64,000 bases of DNA from Rhinopithecus roxellana (GCF_007565055.1 NC_044558.1:77587444-77651443), one strand, 5' to 3'. Positions 22,080 through 33,091 are shown, counted from the stretch's first letter. Numbers and translations: made by a program. Notes: generated from the letters alone by a model not told the origin.

Positions 22080-22240
22080 TCTCAGCCAACTAAACACTTC
22101 ATCCTCAATTTTCTCATTTTAAAATGGAAATAAATACCTACCTTCCAATAGAGTTATTACGAGGCTGAAATGTGGTTATATACATGAAAGCAACTTGAAA
22201 ATTACAAAGTATTATAGAAATGCCAGTTGCTGTTACTATT
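22080..22240 (-). mobile_element. MIR fragment
   Basis: 'attttctcattttaaaatggaaataaatacctaccttcca...gaggctgaaatg' is antisense MIR core, followed by an 'agtattatagaaatg...ttgctgttactattttta' tail. Confidence 0.75.
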
Positions 22241-22419
22241 TTTATTCAGTTGTTTTTGTTAGGATTATCACTCTTCCTGTTCGCAGTCCAGAACCAGACT
22301 CGAAGGCACTGAGTCACTTCCACAGTTATATTTGTTCCCTTGGTGTTTCTTGGCAATGGGGTATGCAGCTATATTGGTAATATTTGCTCAGTTTATTCAT
22401 ACTTATTGCATGCATAATA

Positions 22420-22975
22420 TAGATGGCCCCAAGACCACTCTCCTTGGGGACTGATATTTGCCAATCTCCCCTCCAGATGTATTCCTAACCCTAGCGCACC
22501 CTGCACTACTCTAACCTGTAGGCTGACCTCTTCATATTGCATCACCTGGCTTCCTCTGCTCTCTGGCTTCTGGTTAGTTTTCTGACTGGAGACGCTGGGT
22601 TTTCAGGGGCAAAAGAAGAGAGAAGTCAAGAGATTTATTACCTTCCCTCTCTCCCTGCTCTCCACAACTTGGCGTTGTCTGTGTTCCTTTTATGGAGGCC
22701 ACAGCTTACGTGGCGTCAGATGTCAAGGCCTTCTTAATGCCAAAGCTCCTGTATGATGTGGCAACTGTCCCCTCCTCTTGTTCCTTTGGTTGGGGTAGTG
22801 GTACGGAGTTAGTGTGATGGCTTCCCACTGTTGCTAGGTCCTGGGTGCAGTGCCATCTCCCATTTATTTAATGTTGTCCAATCTATTTAACTACTATCTT
22901 TATTAAATTTATTAAATTCAATCCCATTTTGAGTGTACCATGTATTTCCTGTGAGGACCCAATTAATACACTAAT
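22420..22975 (+). mobile_element. ERVL-class LTR (LTR33-like)
   Basis: 'tggcttcctctgctctctggcttctggttag', 'gagatttattaccttccctctctccctgc', 'ttctttattaaatttattaaattcaatcccattttgagtgtaccatgtatttcctg' and 'gacccaattaatacac' match the order of an ERVL LTR 3' half. The 5' edge is approximate. Confidence 0.6.
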
Positions 22976-22977
22976 AA

Positions 22978-23260
22978 TAATAATAACAACTAACACTTAC
23001 TTTGCACTCTTTACATGCCGGGTTCTATGATGGGTGCGTTCACACACAAGCTGGTTCACTTTGTCCTCACGGTGACTGAATGAGATAGGGACTCTTTCTG
23101 TAATTGTCATTTTGCAGATGAAGAAACTGATGCTCAGAGAGCACCCCTGACTCCCGCCAGGTCACATAGTTAGTAGCTAGCAGAACCAGCATGTAAACCT
23201 CATTGCCTTGCATATAGGATCCATGCTTCAGTCTTTATGCTGTACAGCCCATCTGTGGGA
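22978..23260 (+). mobile_element. MIR, near full length
   Basis: 'aataacaactaacacttactttgcactctttacatgccggg' through 'ttttgcagatgaagaaactgatgctcagag' and 'gtcacatagttagtagctagcagaacc' follow MIR from head to tail. Confidence 0.85.
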
Positions 23261-23924
23261 TTCCAAGTTCTAACGTGAGAATAGCTCAGGCTGGTGATTT
23301 CCTAAGCAAAATGTTGGCAGTGGGATCCAGGACAATATTTAGTTTTTATCATTAATTGTAAGAGTGCATGTTCAATGTCACTAGCTGAGGTCCTCAAGCT
23401 TGCACAGCGAGAGTTTCAATTAATCCACTAAAAAAGCTCTTTGTACCACAACTAATGCCTATTAATGTGTGATTACTATATAAGGCCCAGTGTTCTTTGT
23501 CTGAGACAATGTGAAACAGACCAGGAGCTGGGATGATTTAGACACAATCAGAGTGCATTACACAAGCTCATTTTCACGTTAATAGTAACAATAAAAGACT
23601 TCTCAGCCAGATTTATGCCCAGGACGTCTCATACTTTAGAATAAAAGCAGGGTATAAAAGAAGTTGTTATATACAGCACATTTACTATTTTCCAGAGCTA
23701 TCTGCAGCTTCCTGCAGTGCTGGCAGAATGGAAATAGCCCCCATAATTTAGGGATTTTTAAAATAAATGTGCAGTAAATTAGGTTGATTAATAGCTTTAT
23801 TAGATTGTATAAGTCACAATTTTAAGGTTTAATAACAATGTTCATATGTTAAGAAATTGTTCTTTTCAAGGAACTGTTCTACCATATAGATATATATATA
23901 TTATATATATATATGTGCCTGAAC
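23261..23924. other. Repeat-poor unique block
   Basis: About 660 bp without a recognised transposon until an AT run at 23883-23915. Rich in ATTA/TAAT-type cores ('tcaattaatcc', 'tgattaatagctttatt'), as seen in some developmental enhancers, but such cores are common in AT-rich DNA. No ORF. Confidence 0.35.
23883..23915. repeat. Imperfect (AT)n tract
   Basis: Alternating AT for about 33 bp, largely self-complementary. Confidence 0.9.
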
Positions 23925-24090
23925 TGCTTCCATCCCATAATAATCTTATCATGTAGGTCATATTTTCAGCCCCATTTCACAGACAAGGAAACTGAGGCAC
24001 AAAGGTGTTATTTAGCTGGGATACAGATGTACCACTAGGAGGTGAGCATAGGTTTATGAGACAGACTTCAACATCCAGGCTCCTACCCTT
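23925..24090 (+). mobile_element. MIR fragment
   Basis: 'ataatcttatcatgtaggtcatattttcagccccatttcacagacaaggaaactgaggcac' is a clear MIR core. Confidence 0.85.
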
Positions 24091-24225
24091 TAGGCAAATC
24101 TCCCATCAGGGCTTCCTCTCACTTTATAAGTATCAGTGTTTTTTTTTTCAATTTGGCTGCGCAAAAGCTTCTGGACTCATAAGCCTGAAGGGTGAATTGA
24201 GCTGTGAGCTCTCTCAAATGCATAA

Positions 24226-24472
24226 GTGAAGTAACTCAGGAATGGAAAACCAAACATTGCATGTTCTCACTTGTAAGTGGGAGTTAAGCTATGAGGATGC
24301 AAAGGCATAAGAATGACATAAGGACTTTGGGGACTCGGGGAATGTTGGGAGGTGGAGTGAGGGATACAAGACTACATATTGGGTGCCGTGCACACTGCTC
24401 AGGTGACAGGTGCACCAAAATCTCAGAAATTACCACCGAAGAATTTACCAACGTAACCACAAGGAAAAAAAA
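24226..24472 (+). mobile_element. 5'-truncated L1 (L1P/L1MA age) 3' end
   Basis: 'agtaactcaggaatggaaaaccaaacattgcatgttctcactt' to 'ggtgacaggtgcaccaaaatctcagaaattaccacc', then an A-rich tail, follow the 3' UTR of primate L1 of L1PB/L1MA type. Confidence 0.85.
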
Positions 24473-24519
24473 ATCTATCAGTTTTTTAGTCATAAGAGTC
24501 AGCCTCTGGTTGCAGTTTT

Positions 24520-24690
24520 GTTGCCTTTCTATAGTTTGATATGCAATGTCATTTTGTTAATTCCTAAATAGCTTGTAATTGAGATTTTAATTCCTACTTT
24601 AACCTGATGGTTATTTGCGTGTTTGGACATTTATTTTCCTTATCATTTCTACTTACAGTTCATGAAAATTAGAGAATGCCTGGCCTTTTA
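24520..24690 (-). mobile_element. Old L1M fragment, antisense
   Basis: 'gtttgatatgcaatgtcattttgtt..' and 'acctgatggttatttgcgtgtttggacatttattttcc' follow antisense L1 ORF2. Strongly diverged. Confidence 0.5.
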
Positions 24691-25284
24691 ATAGTTGAAT
24701 TTTTTATTCTTTCTTTGAGATAAACACTATAATAAAGTTCTCTAAATATTTTTTTTTAAAAAAATCCAACACAGACATTGTCCCGAGGGAGCATTCTCTG
24801 GCTCTTAGCATGCAGTGAACAGGCCAGGAGCACATTGGCCAGCAGATGTCAGGAGTTACTCATGGAAGCCTAGGCTCTGGGCTCCGGACTGAATTTCCTG
24901 GGAGAGTAACAATAAACGGCCTGTCTGTGAAGCCCCTTTCCTCAAGGCCAAGTTTCCCTCACATGACCCCAAGATATGATCAGGTACTTGGAGTTCTGGA
25001 AACACAACTAAGTCAAACTGGATCAAAGACAGGGCCTACAGGAGTGATGGAAATACTAAATAGTGGTTATACTTTCGTATCTTCCATGACTTGCAGCAGA
25101 TGAGCCCTAAATGTCTCAGGGAGGATGGCTTATAAATGCTGCGTGAGACAAATGACTCTCATGCTTTGCTTTTATGAATAAATTATAGGAAAAACAATTG
25201 GCTCTGTAGGACTCCAGTTCCTACTTTTTCCTATTTCACCATTGTTCTGTTTCAATTACAAAAATGTTAATGATGATAGTGATA
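24691..25284. other. Unique sequence
   Basis: No mobile element recognised. Includes an 85-codon ORF (24846-25103) without recognisable features. Confidence 0.35.
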
Positions 25285-25415
25285 TGTGTGATGATGCCAG
25301 TTACCATTTACTGAATGCTTGCTAGGGGTTAATCGCATGTCGAACAAATATGAGTAGTTTCTTATTTAATCCTATAGCAGTTCCTCATATATTTATTGTG
25401 AACAATTAAAAATAC
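25285..25415 (+). mobile_element. MIR fragment
   Basis: 'gatgatgccagttaccatttactgaatgcttgctaggggtt' matches the MIR 5' region; the rest decays. Confidence 0.65.
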
Positions 25416-25420
25416 AGTGA

Positions 25421-25777
25421 TATGGTTTGGCTCTGGGTTCTCACCTAAATGTCATCTCAAATTGTAATCCCCATGTGTCAAGGGAAGGAAGTGATTGCAT
25501 CATGAGGATAGTTTCCCCCATGCTGTTCTCATGATAGTGAGTGAGTTCTCATGAGATCTGGTGGTTTGATAAATGGCAGTTTTCCTGCACTCACACGTCT
25601 CTCTCCTGCCACCATGTGAAGAAAGTCCTTGCTTCCCCTTCGCCCTCTGCCATGAGTGTAAGTTTCCTGAGGTCTCCCCAGCCATGTGGAACTGTGAGTC
25701 AATTAAGCCTCTTTCCTTCATAAATTACCCAGTCTCAGGTAGTATTTTTACAGCAGTGTGAAAACAGACTAATAGAC
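25421..25777 (+). mobile_element. MST/THE1-type MaLR LTR
   Basis: Starts TGATATGGTTTGGCTCTG and ends 'cagtgtgaaaacagactaata', the family's terminal sequences. Internal landmarks include 'gttttcccc.atgctgttctcatgatagtgagtgagttctcatgagatctg', 'gccaccatgtgaagaaagtccttgc' and 'ataaattacccagtctcagg'. A solo LTR with no internal region. Confidence 0.92.
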
Positions 25778-25849
25778 ATAGATTTAAAAACATAAAGCAG
25801 AATACATATAGAAGCATACAATCAATGTCACCCAAAATAACCACCTTTT

Positions 25850-26585
25850 GAGGCTAAACTATTTAGGTGCAAGCACATTGAGAATCATTCTATTTTATCA
25901 ATGATTTTAAACTTTTACGAAGTCTCTTTATCTCTAGTTGTACATTTTATCTTAAAGACTAATTTGTCAGATATTTTTCTGGTCACAAAATCTTTCTTCG
26001 GTATAGCTTGCATGGTCTAATTTTTTCAATCTTTCTCTGTCTCTGTTTTAAGTGAATCTCCTATAATTTTATTTTAATCCAAAGAGATGCTTATTTCTGT
26101 TTTAATTGTTAGATTCAGTCTCCTTATACGTAATGCAATTCTTAATATATTTGGACTGTCAGCTTAATCTGCTTTTGTTTTTCTGTTTGTCTTGCCTGTT
26201 TTGTCTTTTCTTATTCCAAATTAGAAAATGTTTATTTACATATTTTCCCTATGAATTAGGAAATTATAAATAATATTACTCTGTCTAAGTGATTATCATA
26301 AAGATTGCAATATGGATAACTGAAATATTAATGGTTGTATTAATTGTGGCTTTTCTTCTTTTCCAGGAAAAGGCACAAATCTTAGAATTGTTTAACTTCA
26401 TTTATGCACTTTTTGAATTAAATGCCATTTTGCCATGCATGTTAATTCTGTTTATGTGTGCATTAAATTTCTCACGTGATAATTTGTATTTGTGTTATGT
26501 TTTATGTGGTCATTATTCATTCTGTATATTCACCCTTTGTGATGATTTAATTCCGTCTTGGTCTTTTGTTATTGTTGTTGTTTTG

Positions 26586-26636
<51 letters not shown>

Positions 26637-26870
26637 CGTGTGCATGTGTGTGTGTTTTGGCCAAGATTTGGGATTATTTCATTCTTCCTGAATAACAACC
26701 CTTGATATTTTCTTTAATGTGGGTCTTCTGGTAACAAAGACAGTTTCTCTTTGTCTGAAAAGTCTATTTCACTATCATTCTTAAAGGATATTTTTGCTGA
26801 GATACTTTCAATGATTTTGGTTGAGAAGTCACCTGTCAGTCTACACATTTTTTCCCTCTAATTGGAAAGA
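25850..26870 (-). mobile_element. Old L1M/HAL1-like fragment, antisense
   Basis: 'cagcttaatctgcttttgtttttctgtttgtct', 'gtgggtcttctggtaacaaagacag...aaaaggatatttttgctgagata' follow the antisense of old L1 ORF2. The 138-codon plus-strand ORF at 26289-26705 is an antisense shadow of this element. Confidence 0.6.
26587..26656. repeat. (TG)n microsatellite
   Basis: Pure TG to about 26629, then interrupted TG/CG to 26656. Lies within the antisense L1M. Confidence 0.97.
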
Positions 26871-26884
26871 TAACAATGAATTTT

Positions 26885-27100
26885 AAAGAGCTAGACTTTA
26901 GTTCTGGAGGGACATGGCTGAGAATCCTGGCTCTGCTATAACTAGTGACTGCCTCAAGCTTTTACATCTGTGAAATGGGTATAACAATATCTCCCTTGCT
27001 GTGATTTTGTAAAGATTGGAGATAAATTATAACTATTTTTTAGACATCTGCCCTAATGGGCGCTTAAAATAATAACAATATTATTATAAATGTTAATTAC
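26885..27100 (-). mobile_element. MIR
   Basis: 'gctgagaatcctggctctgctataactagtgact...cttttacatctgtgaaatgggtataacaatatctccc' is antisense MIR with a recognisable 3' part. Confidence 0.8.
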
Positions 27101-27440
27101 TTTTTAATAAATCCTTCTTGTTCAGAAAAACAAACTTCTGTATAGCCCCTGCATGTAACAGCAGATGGACCAAATTTGATACTGTAAAAATGATCAGATA
27201 GGATATTTTACAAATTATTCTTACTACCAAGTTCTTTTCATTCAAGACTCGCTAATCCCTTCTTCTTCAATCTTTATCTCCACCATGAAAGCTGTGCTCC
27301 TACTAATACATAAAGGGCAGAGTGTGGGCACCAGAGCACACGCAGGTTCACGTGAGTGTAGGAGGCTCACCAAGAAGGGGAAGTCCACACACAACCTGAT
27401 TTGGTTGCAAGACAAATTTTCTGTCAGAAACTCATTAAAA
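27101..27440. other. Unique sequence
   Basis: Nothing recognised between the MIR and the next Alu. Confidence 0.35.
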
Positions 27441-27742
27441 GGCTGAGTGCGGTGGCTCACGCCTGTAATCCCAGCACTTTGGGAGGCTGAGGCGGGTGGA
27501 TCATCTGAGATAAGGAGTTCGAGAGCAGCCTGGCCAACATGGTGAAACCCCATCTCTACTAAAAATACAAAAATTAGCTGGGCGTGGTGGCAGGTGCCTT
27601 TAGTCCCAGCTACTTGGGAGGCTGAGGCAGGAGAATTGCTGGAACCCGTGAGGCAGAGGTAGCAGTGAGCTGAGATCACGCCATTGCATTCCAGCCTGGG
27701 CAACAAGAGCGAAATTCTGTCTCAAAAACAAAAACAAAAATA
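27441..27742 (+). mobile_element. AluS element
   Basis: Full-length Alu with 'cctggccaacatggtgaaacccc' and a tail of 'aaaaacaaaaacaaaaata'. Short similar flanks ('actcattaa' and 'attcattaa') may be the duplication. Confidence 0.94.
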
Positions 27743-28559
27743 GGATATTCATTAATGCTGGCTCAGAAGTTCTGACAACATTACCCTTGTTTTTATAGGT
27801 TCTTACAGTAGAGATAAGTTTGCAAAGGCCAGTGTTTGCATATTTTTCTAACAATGCCTTTCCTAATATCAGATGTGATCTCAATCGTTTCATAATGCCA
27901 CACATTTTATTAGCTTTGTCTCTCATACAGCTGTTACTTATTTGTTTTTTAGAAAGTCTGAACAAAACTGAAGTTTAATTCCTTCCCACACGCCCTGCAA
28001 GAGAGTCACCATTCTTATTGAAGCTGAGAAGGAAGTTCAAGAATGAGGAGGAAAACTATCTCTGATCTTCTCCAAAGACGATAATTTATCTATAGCTGTC
28101 CCTTCTCTTGTCTTTACCGTTATTATTAAACACACACACACAGCACATGCACACACGCACACGCACACATACACACACAGTTTCTTTCGATTGATCATTC
28201 GAATGGTTTTGCCGTTTCCTTGGTTTCTTTGAAGATTCCATGTTGGTTTTACTGGTTCTTTCAATGGCTCCTGTGATTTCCTTCAAACTAATTTCTCTAT
28301 TTCTAATTGCTTTCTTTACTCTACTCACTGTTACTCTTTTGTTCTGTTTTCTAAAATTCTCACTTCCAGAACACATGTATGGTGATGTGTCTTCTACACA
28401 TCGTTTCCGCACCTGTGCCAGGATCTGTAGACCTTGTTTTCATTGTGGTTCAACTCTAAATGTTTCTCATTTGTATTATAGTTTCCTGTTTTATATAAAT
28501 CCCAAATCTATGAAGATTTGGTTTACTTTTAATATTTTTCTGATTTAAAAATGTGTTTT
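27743..28559. other. Unassigned, probably decayed antisense L1
   Basis: T-rich plus strand with scattered similarity in style to the antisense L1M blocks on either side, but no firm match. A CA microsatellite lies at 28129-28180. The 108-codon minus-strand ORF here has a poly-Val/Cys end from that repeat and no identified domain. Confidence 0.3.
28129..28180. repeat. (CA)n microsatellite, interrupted
   Basis: CA units broken by CAGCACATG and CG steps. Confidence 0.95.
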
Positions 28560-28828
28560 CAGCACTTTGGGAGGTTTGAGGCAGGGGGTCACTTGAGCCC
28601 AGGAGTTCGAGACCAGCTTGGGCAATATACCAAAACCCCATCTCTACAAAAAATACAGAATTAGCTGCGTGTGATGACATGGCCCTGTAATCCCAGCCAC
28701 TTGGGAGGCTGAGGTGGGAGGATCACCTGAGCCCAGGAGGTGGAGGCTGCAAGAGTCAATATTGCACCACTGCACTCCAGCCTGGGTGAGAGAGTGAGAC
28801 CCTATCTCAAAAACAAAAAACAAAAAAC
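28560..28828 (+). mobile_element. 5'-truncated AluJ
   Basis: Begins at 'cagcactttgggagg'. 'cttgagcccaggagttcgagaccagcttgggcaatat' and 'ggaggctgcaagagtcaatattgcacc' are AluJ-like. Its tail abuts the L1 3' end that follows. Confidence 0.92.
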
Positions 28829-29031
28829 GTCTTCATAGAGGGGAACAACATACTCTGGCCTACTAAAGGGTGAAGGATGGGAGGAGGGAGGGAGTCGGGA
28901 AAAACAACTAATGGCTACTAGGCTTAATACCTGTGTGATTATAAAGTAGTCTATGCAACAAACCCCCATGATACAAGTTTACTTATATAATAAACCTGCA
29001 CATGCACCCCTGAACTTAAAATAAAAGTTAG
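28829..29031 (+). mobile_element. 5'-truncated primate L1 3' end
   Basis: 'gaggggaacaacatactctggcctactaaagggtgaagg' to 'caaacccccatgatacaagtttacttatataataaacctgcacatgcacccctgaactt' matches L1PB/L1MA 3' UTR. Its A-tail has become an AAAT microsatellite. Confidence 0.88.
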
Positions 29032-29032
29032 A

Positions 29033-29071
<39 letters not shown>

Positions 29072-29076
29072 ATTAA
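29032..29076. repeat. (AAAT)n microsatellite from an L1 tail
   Basis: About ten ATAA units directly following the L1 3' end, a common fate of LINE poly-A tails. Confidence 0.95.
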
Positions 29077-29589
29077 TAATTAAATAACAAGAATCTATAT
29101 GGATGAAATCAACTGCTCAAAAAAGCGTTTGGTTTTATATTATTTGTTTAAAGATTTTGTATATCATTAGAAATGATATTTTGTGTTAAGAGGAAATGCA
29201 TATTCTTTCATTTAAATAAGTCCTTTAGTTAAAATTTGCTCCTGTATTGCTCTTCCTCCTCATTCATATCTGTTTGGCACATCAGCTTCCAAGTAAGGTA
29301 TGATAAACCTTCTTACTCTTAAAATTATTTGTGAAATTCACCTAATATTTCTGACAGTACAGATAGCAACTTACATTCCAATTGTGTTCTTAGTTACTTC
29401 CAATTTTAGATTTCTTACAAACTCGTAGGTTGTTTCTTATGTCATTATTTAGTATTCTATTTGTATCCAGAACATTTTTGCCTAGAATACTATTTCTCTG
29501 ATGTTTAATAAAACCTTACCAGGTTTTCCCTGGTTGGCATTTATTGTACATACTTTTTCCATTAGTTTTCTTGTATTCTGTCTATATCA
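29077..29589. other. AT-rich, possibly decayed L1
   Basis: No firm assignment. Lies between two primate L1 3' ends and may be part of the older antisense L1M. Confidence 0.3.
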
Positions 29590-29938
29590 TTGTATTTTTT
29601 TCTTCAACTTTTATTTTAAGTTCTGGGGTACATGTGCAGGATGTGCAGGTTTGTTACATGGGTAAACGTGCGCCGTGGTGGTTTGCTGCTCAGATCATCC
29701 CATCACCGAGGTATTACGCCCAGCATCCATTAATTATTCTTCCTGATGCTCTCCTTCCCGCTACTCTCCCCCTCCAACAAGACCCGGTATGTGTTGTTAT
29801 TCCTCATGTGTCTATGTGTTCTCATCATTTCAGCTCCCACATTTAAGGGAGAACATGCAGTGTTTGGTTTTCTGTTTCTGCGTTAGCTTGCTGAGGATAA
29901 TGGCTTCCAATTCCATCTATGTCCCTGAAAAGGACATA
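29590..29938 (-). mobile_element. 5'-truncated L1P 3' end, antisense
   Basis: 'ttttaagttctggggtacatgtgcaggatgtgcaggtttgttacatggg' is the unmistakable antisense of the L1P 3' UTR, continuing to 'aatggcttccaattccatctatgtccc'. With 28829-29031 it forms a tail-to-tail L1 pair. Confidence 0.92.
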
Positions 29939-30171
29939 TATAATTTTATCTTTAAGTGACTTTTGTAGTATGCTTGATTTTTTAAAAAAATCTAAGCATT
30001 AGGGGACTGTAACATAATTTCAAATTATATGTACTTAACCACCATAAACAGAATATCCAATGCCAAATTGTTAGAATTATATATTATTATTACTTGGAAT
30101 TTTAGTGTCATTTGATTTTTAATATTTTTAAATTTAATCATCATTAAATTTATCATAATTTTTATTATTTT
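29939..30171. other. AT-rich, unassigned
   Basis: No recognised element or ORF. Confidence 0.3.
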
Positions 30172-30264
30172 CACACACACACACGCACACACACACATAT
30201 ATGTGTATATATATACGCGTATATATGTATACATACATATATATACACGTATATATATATATAT
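30172..30264. repeat. Compound (CA)n/(TA)n microsatellite
   Basis: CA repeat passes into ATATATGTGTATATATATACGCG-like alternating purine-pyrimidine DNA. It contains the 18-bp palindrome ATATATACGCGTATATAT. It runs directly into the head of the next Alu. Confidence 0.95.
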
Positions 30265-30516
30265 GACACAGTCTCGCTCTGTCGTCCAGGCTGGAGTGCA
30301 GTGGTGCGATCTCGGCTCACTGCAACCTCAGCATCTCGGATTCAAGCAATTCTCCTGCCTCATCCTCCCAAGTAGCTGGCACATGCCACCATGCCTGGCT
30401 AATTTTTTGTATTTTTAGTAGAGACAGGGTTTCACCATGCTGGCCAGACTGGTCTTGAACTCCAGACCTCGTGATCACGTCTGCTGGGATTAAGGTGTGA
30501 GCCACTGCGCCTGGCC
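30265..30516 (-). mobile_element. Alu, antisense, with its A-tail replaced by microsatellite
   Basis: Starts 'gacacagtctcgctctgtcgtcc' and ends 'gcctggcc'. Where a T run should precede it there is an alternating AT/CA repeat. Small internal deletions are present ('agctggcacatgcc'). Confidence 0.93.
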
Positions 30517-30519
30517 ACT

Positions 30520-30890
30520 ATTTTGTATTTTTAAAGTTTGCTTGAATTTACTCACCAAGTGCTACCTAGACACGGGCTTAGAAAAATTCTGCTTGGGGTT
30601 TTGATGTAAATTCTTGAATCTGAAGGTGCATTTCAAAAAAATGAACTTTAGATGATGCTTAGATTCAGCTCTTCAAATGCTGCTCCTCTTCATTCTTCTT
30701 CTCTCGTCTTATGGAACACCTGCCTATTTTATCCTTCATGTCTCTTAACTTCTGTAGAATATTTTTCAGGGCTTTGTCTCTCTGTGTTCTGGGCAATTTC
30801 CTCGAATCTATGTTCCAGTTTGTTAGTTCTGTTTTCTCCTAAGTCCTTGCTCTTTGAAGAGGAAAAATACATCTCTATGTCTGTCTGTGT
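30520..30890 (-). mobile_element. Old L1M fragment, antisense
   Basis: 'tatggaacacctgcctattttatccttcatgtctcttaact' and 'tctctctgtgttctgggcaatttcctcgaatctatgttccagtttg' follow antisense old L1. Probably part of the same disrupted insertion as 25850-26870. Confidence 0.55.
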
Positions 30891-30974
30891 ATACCCCGTA
30901 CCTATATCCACCTGCACCTACTCCTGCATCTAAATGTGTATGGTCACATAGAGGTACATATATGTGTATACAGT

Positions 30975-31437
30975 CATTCCCCCTTATCTGCAGAAGATAC
31001 AGTCCAAGACCCTCAGTGTATGGGTGAAACTGCAGATAGTATAAACCTTACATATATTATGTTTTTTCTATACATATATAACTATGTTAAAGTTTAATTT
31101 ATAAATTAGGAAGTTGGATATGGTGGTTTTTGTCTGTGATTCCAGTGCTTTGGGAGGCAGAGGCAAGAAGATTGCTTAAGGCCAGGAGTTCAAGACCAGC
31201 CTGGGCAACATAGTAGGACCCTATCTCTACAAAAAAATTAAAATTATAGAAGTATAAATTAAGCACAATAACAGACTAACAATAATAATTAATAGTAAAG
31301 TAGAACAATTATAACAATATACTGTAACACAAGTCTTATGAATGTGGTTTCTCTCTATCTCAAAATACCTTACTATTTTTGAACTTTGGTAATTAAAACC
31401 AGTATAAGTTAAACCCCAAATAAGGGGACACTACTGT
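30975..31437. mobile_element. Tigger-like DNA transposon, split by an Alu monomer
   Basis: Ends are imperfect inverted repeats: 'cagtcattcccccttatctgc' on the left and 'taaggggacactactgtg' on the right. TA lies on both sides, as for TcMar insertions. The interior ('tatgttttttctatacatatataactatgttaaagtttaatttataaatta...caatataacaatatactgtaa') fits a non-autonomous Tigger-group element. Confidence 0.75.
31109..31246 (+). mobile_element. Alu left monomer (FLAM/AluJ-like)
   Basis: Only a left arm is present ('ggaagttggatatggtggtttttg...catctctacaaaaaaattaaaattat'), ended by an A-rich tail. TATAAATTA flanks both sides. It is a free monomer or an AluJ cut after the left arm. Confidence 0.85.
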
Positions 31438-31544
31438 GTACATATAGGAATAATTAAACAAGTTTAAAATAACATCATTACTAGTAATAATTACAGTGGT
31501 TAACACACAGCTCGGGACTCACACTGTCTGAGCCCTTCGATAAA

Positions 31545-31795
31545 TTTAATAGTGGCATTATTATTATTTAAAAGTTTCTAGGGCCAATTATGTGTCTTGC
31601 ACACATTGTGCAAGACACTCATTGATTTCCTTGCAAAACAATTCTGAGGGCAATGCCACCATAGCACTTATTTTAAAAGGGAGAAAACTGAAGTGCAAAG
31701 GATCTGTAATTCAGCCCAGCTCACCCAGGCAGCAAAAGACCGGGCTGAAATGTGAACTGAGCGCGGGCAGAATGCACAGCCTGCCATGCCAGAGT
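31545..31795 (+). mobile_element. MIR
   Basis: 'agtttctagggccaattatgtgtcttgcacacattgtgc...ttgatttccttgcaaaacaattctgagggcaatg' then 'ttttaaaagggagaaaactgaag' follows MIR. Confidence 0.7.
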
Positions 31796-32318
31796 CCTGC
31801 ACCCAGTAGATCGTCAGTGGAAGCTGGCTTGATTAATGAAACAATGAATGAATCATTGCTGGTCACATCTGCCATTTCCTGGGAACCTGCAGTCAAGAAC
31901 TTGCAGGACTTCAGGGGAGCCATCAAATACTCACAATACTGATAGGCAGGTTGGATCGTTCTGTCTTATGAAGATAAAAAATGGAGGCCTTGGAGGGGTG
32001 GAAAGACCTTGGCCACAGCCAGGTATCAGTAGAAGCAGATTTTGCAGCCCAGATTTTCCTGAAGGAGGCAGAAGAGAGAAACCATTTCTGTGATTGTCAC
32101 CCTTCTTGGCCACACCCCAACTGAGTTGCTTCTGGAATATATAGGAAGAGCAAGGTCTATGGAAATGTAACTCTGGGGAGGAGGGGCAGGCTGTGTCCGC
32201 AGCAGCGACATCATGAGAGGGATGCACCAACAGCAACAGCACAGAACACAGGGGTGTGTGGAGGAGACAATCACCTGTGAGCAGACCTCAATGGAATGTG
32301 CTCAAAACCGGCTTAGAG
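31796..32318. other. Unique sequence
   Basis: About 520 bp with no recognised repeat. Overlapping ORFs of about 70-115 codons on both strands look random; none has a recognisable domain. Confidence 0.4.
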
Positions 32319-32724
32319 TGTTAAGCCATTTTTATGTTACTAAAAAGGAATATCTGAGACTGGATAATTTATAACGAAAAGATGTTTATTTACCTCACAG
32401 TTTTGCAGGCTGTACACAAAGCATAGTGCCCTGGTGAGGGCCTCAGGAAGCTTACAATCACGGTGGAAGGCTAAGGGGAGCCAGTGCATCACACGGGGAG
32501 GGTGGGAGCAAGAGAGAGAAGGCGCAAGACAGTGAGAGAATGAGAGGAGACCAGGCTTTTTTCAACAATCAGCTCTTCTGTGAACTCACTCATCTCCAAA
32601 GGAATGGTGCCAAGCTATTCATGAGGGATCTGCCGTCATGATTCAAACACCTCCCTCCAGACCCCACCTCCAACATTGGGGATCACATTTCAACATGACA
32701 CTTGGGGGAAAATGTTCAAACTAT
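32319..32724 (-). mobile_element. MaLR LTR (MST/MLT1 group), minus strand
   Basis: 'tctgagactggataatttataacgaaaagatgtttattta', 'ttgcaggctgtacacaaagcat', 'gcctcaggaagcttacaatcacggtggaaggc' and 'cagaccccacctccaacattggggatcacatttcaacatgaca' form the antisense of an MST/MLT1 LTR. More diverged than the MST at 19308-20024. Confidence 0.85.
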
Positions 32725-32968
32725 AATTACCCAGGATGGCATAGCCTATGCCTTCCTTGCCAGGGTTCAGGTGTCAAAGAGGAAACAGGGAAAACACAGG
32801 CAGTGGTGTCCAATGGCTAGGTCTACAGTGTGTTTGTGCAGGGGGAAAGGACAAGCGTGGGCAAGAGGGGCAAGATGTAGGGAAACAGATGCAGAAAAGC
32901 CCTTTCTCCCATCAGAACCTCTCTGGGAAAAAAATAATGTATTGATCCTGAGATTCCCATTTCTGTGC

Positions 32969-33003
<35 letters not shown>

Positions 33004-33091
33004 TCTTCTCATATCGCCTTTGATTTCTCTTTGCAGAGGAAAACTGAAGTCTAATGGTGCAAACACACTGGGCTTTGCAGAGTTTTAAAGA
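32725..33091. other. Unique sequence with a TG repeat
   Basis: Nothing recognised apart from the microsatellite at 32970-33002. Overlapping 65-128 codon ORFs reach into the TG run and are not credible genes. Confidence 0.35.
32970..33002. repeat. (TG)n microsatellite
   Basis: About 16 uninterrupted TG units. Confidence 0.96.

Noticed and set aside
26289..26705. 138-codon hydrophobic ORF
   Set aside because: Antisense shadow of an old L1M; its end is a Cys-Val run encoded by the TG microsatellite.
27242..27706. 154-codon minus-strand ORF with 'LPRLECNGVISAHC'-type text
   Set aside because: This peptide style is the well-known translation of antisense Alu. Similar ORFs over nearly every Alu here were dropped.
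29032..29076. Regular short repeats suggestive of CRISPR or satellite
   Set aside because: It is an AAAT microsatellite grown from an L1 poly-A tail; no spacer structure anywhere in the window.
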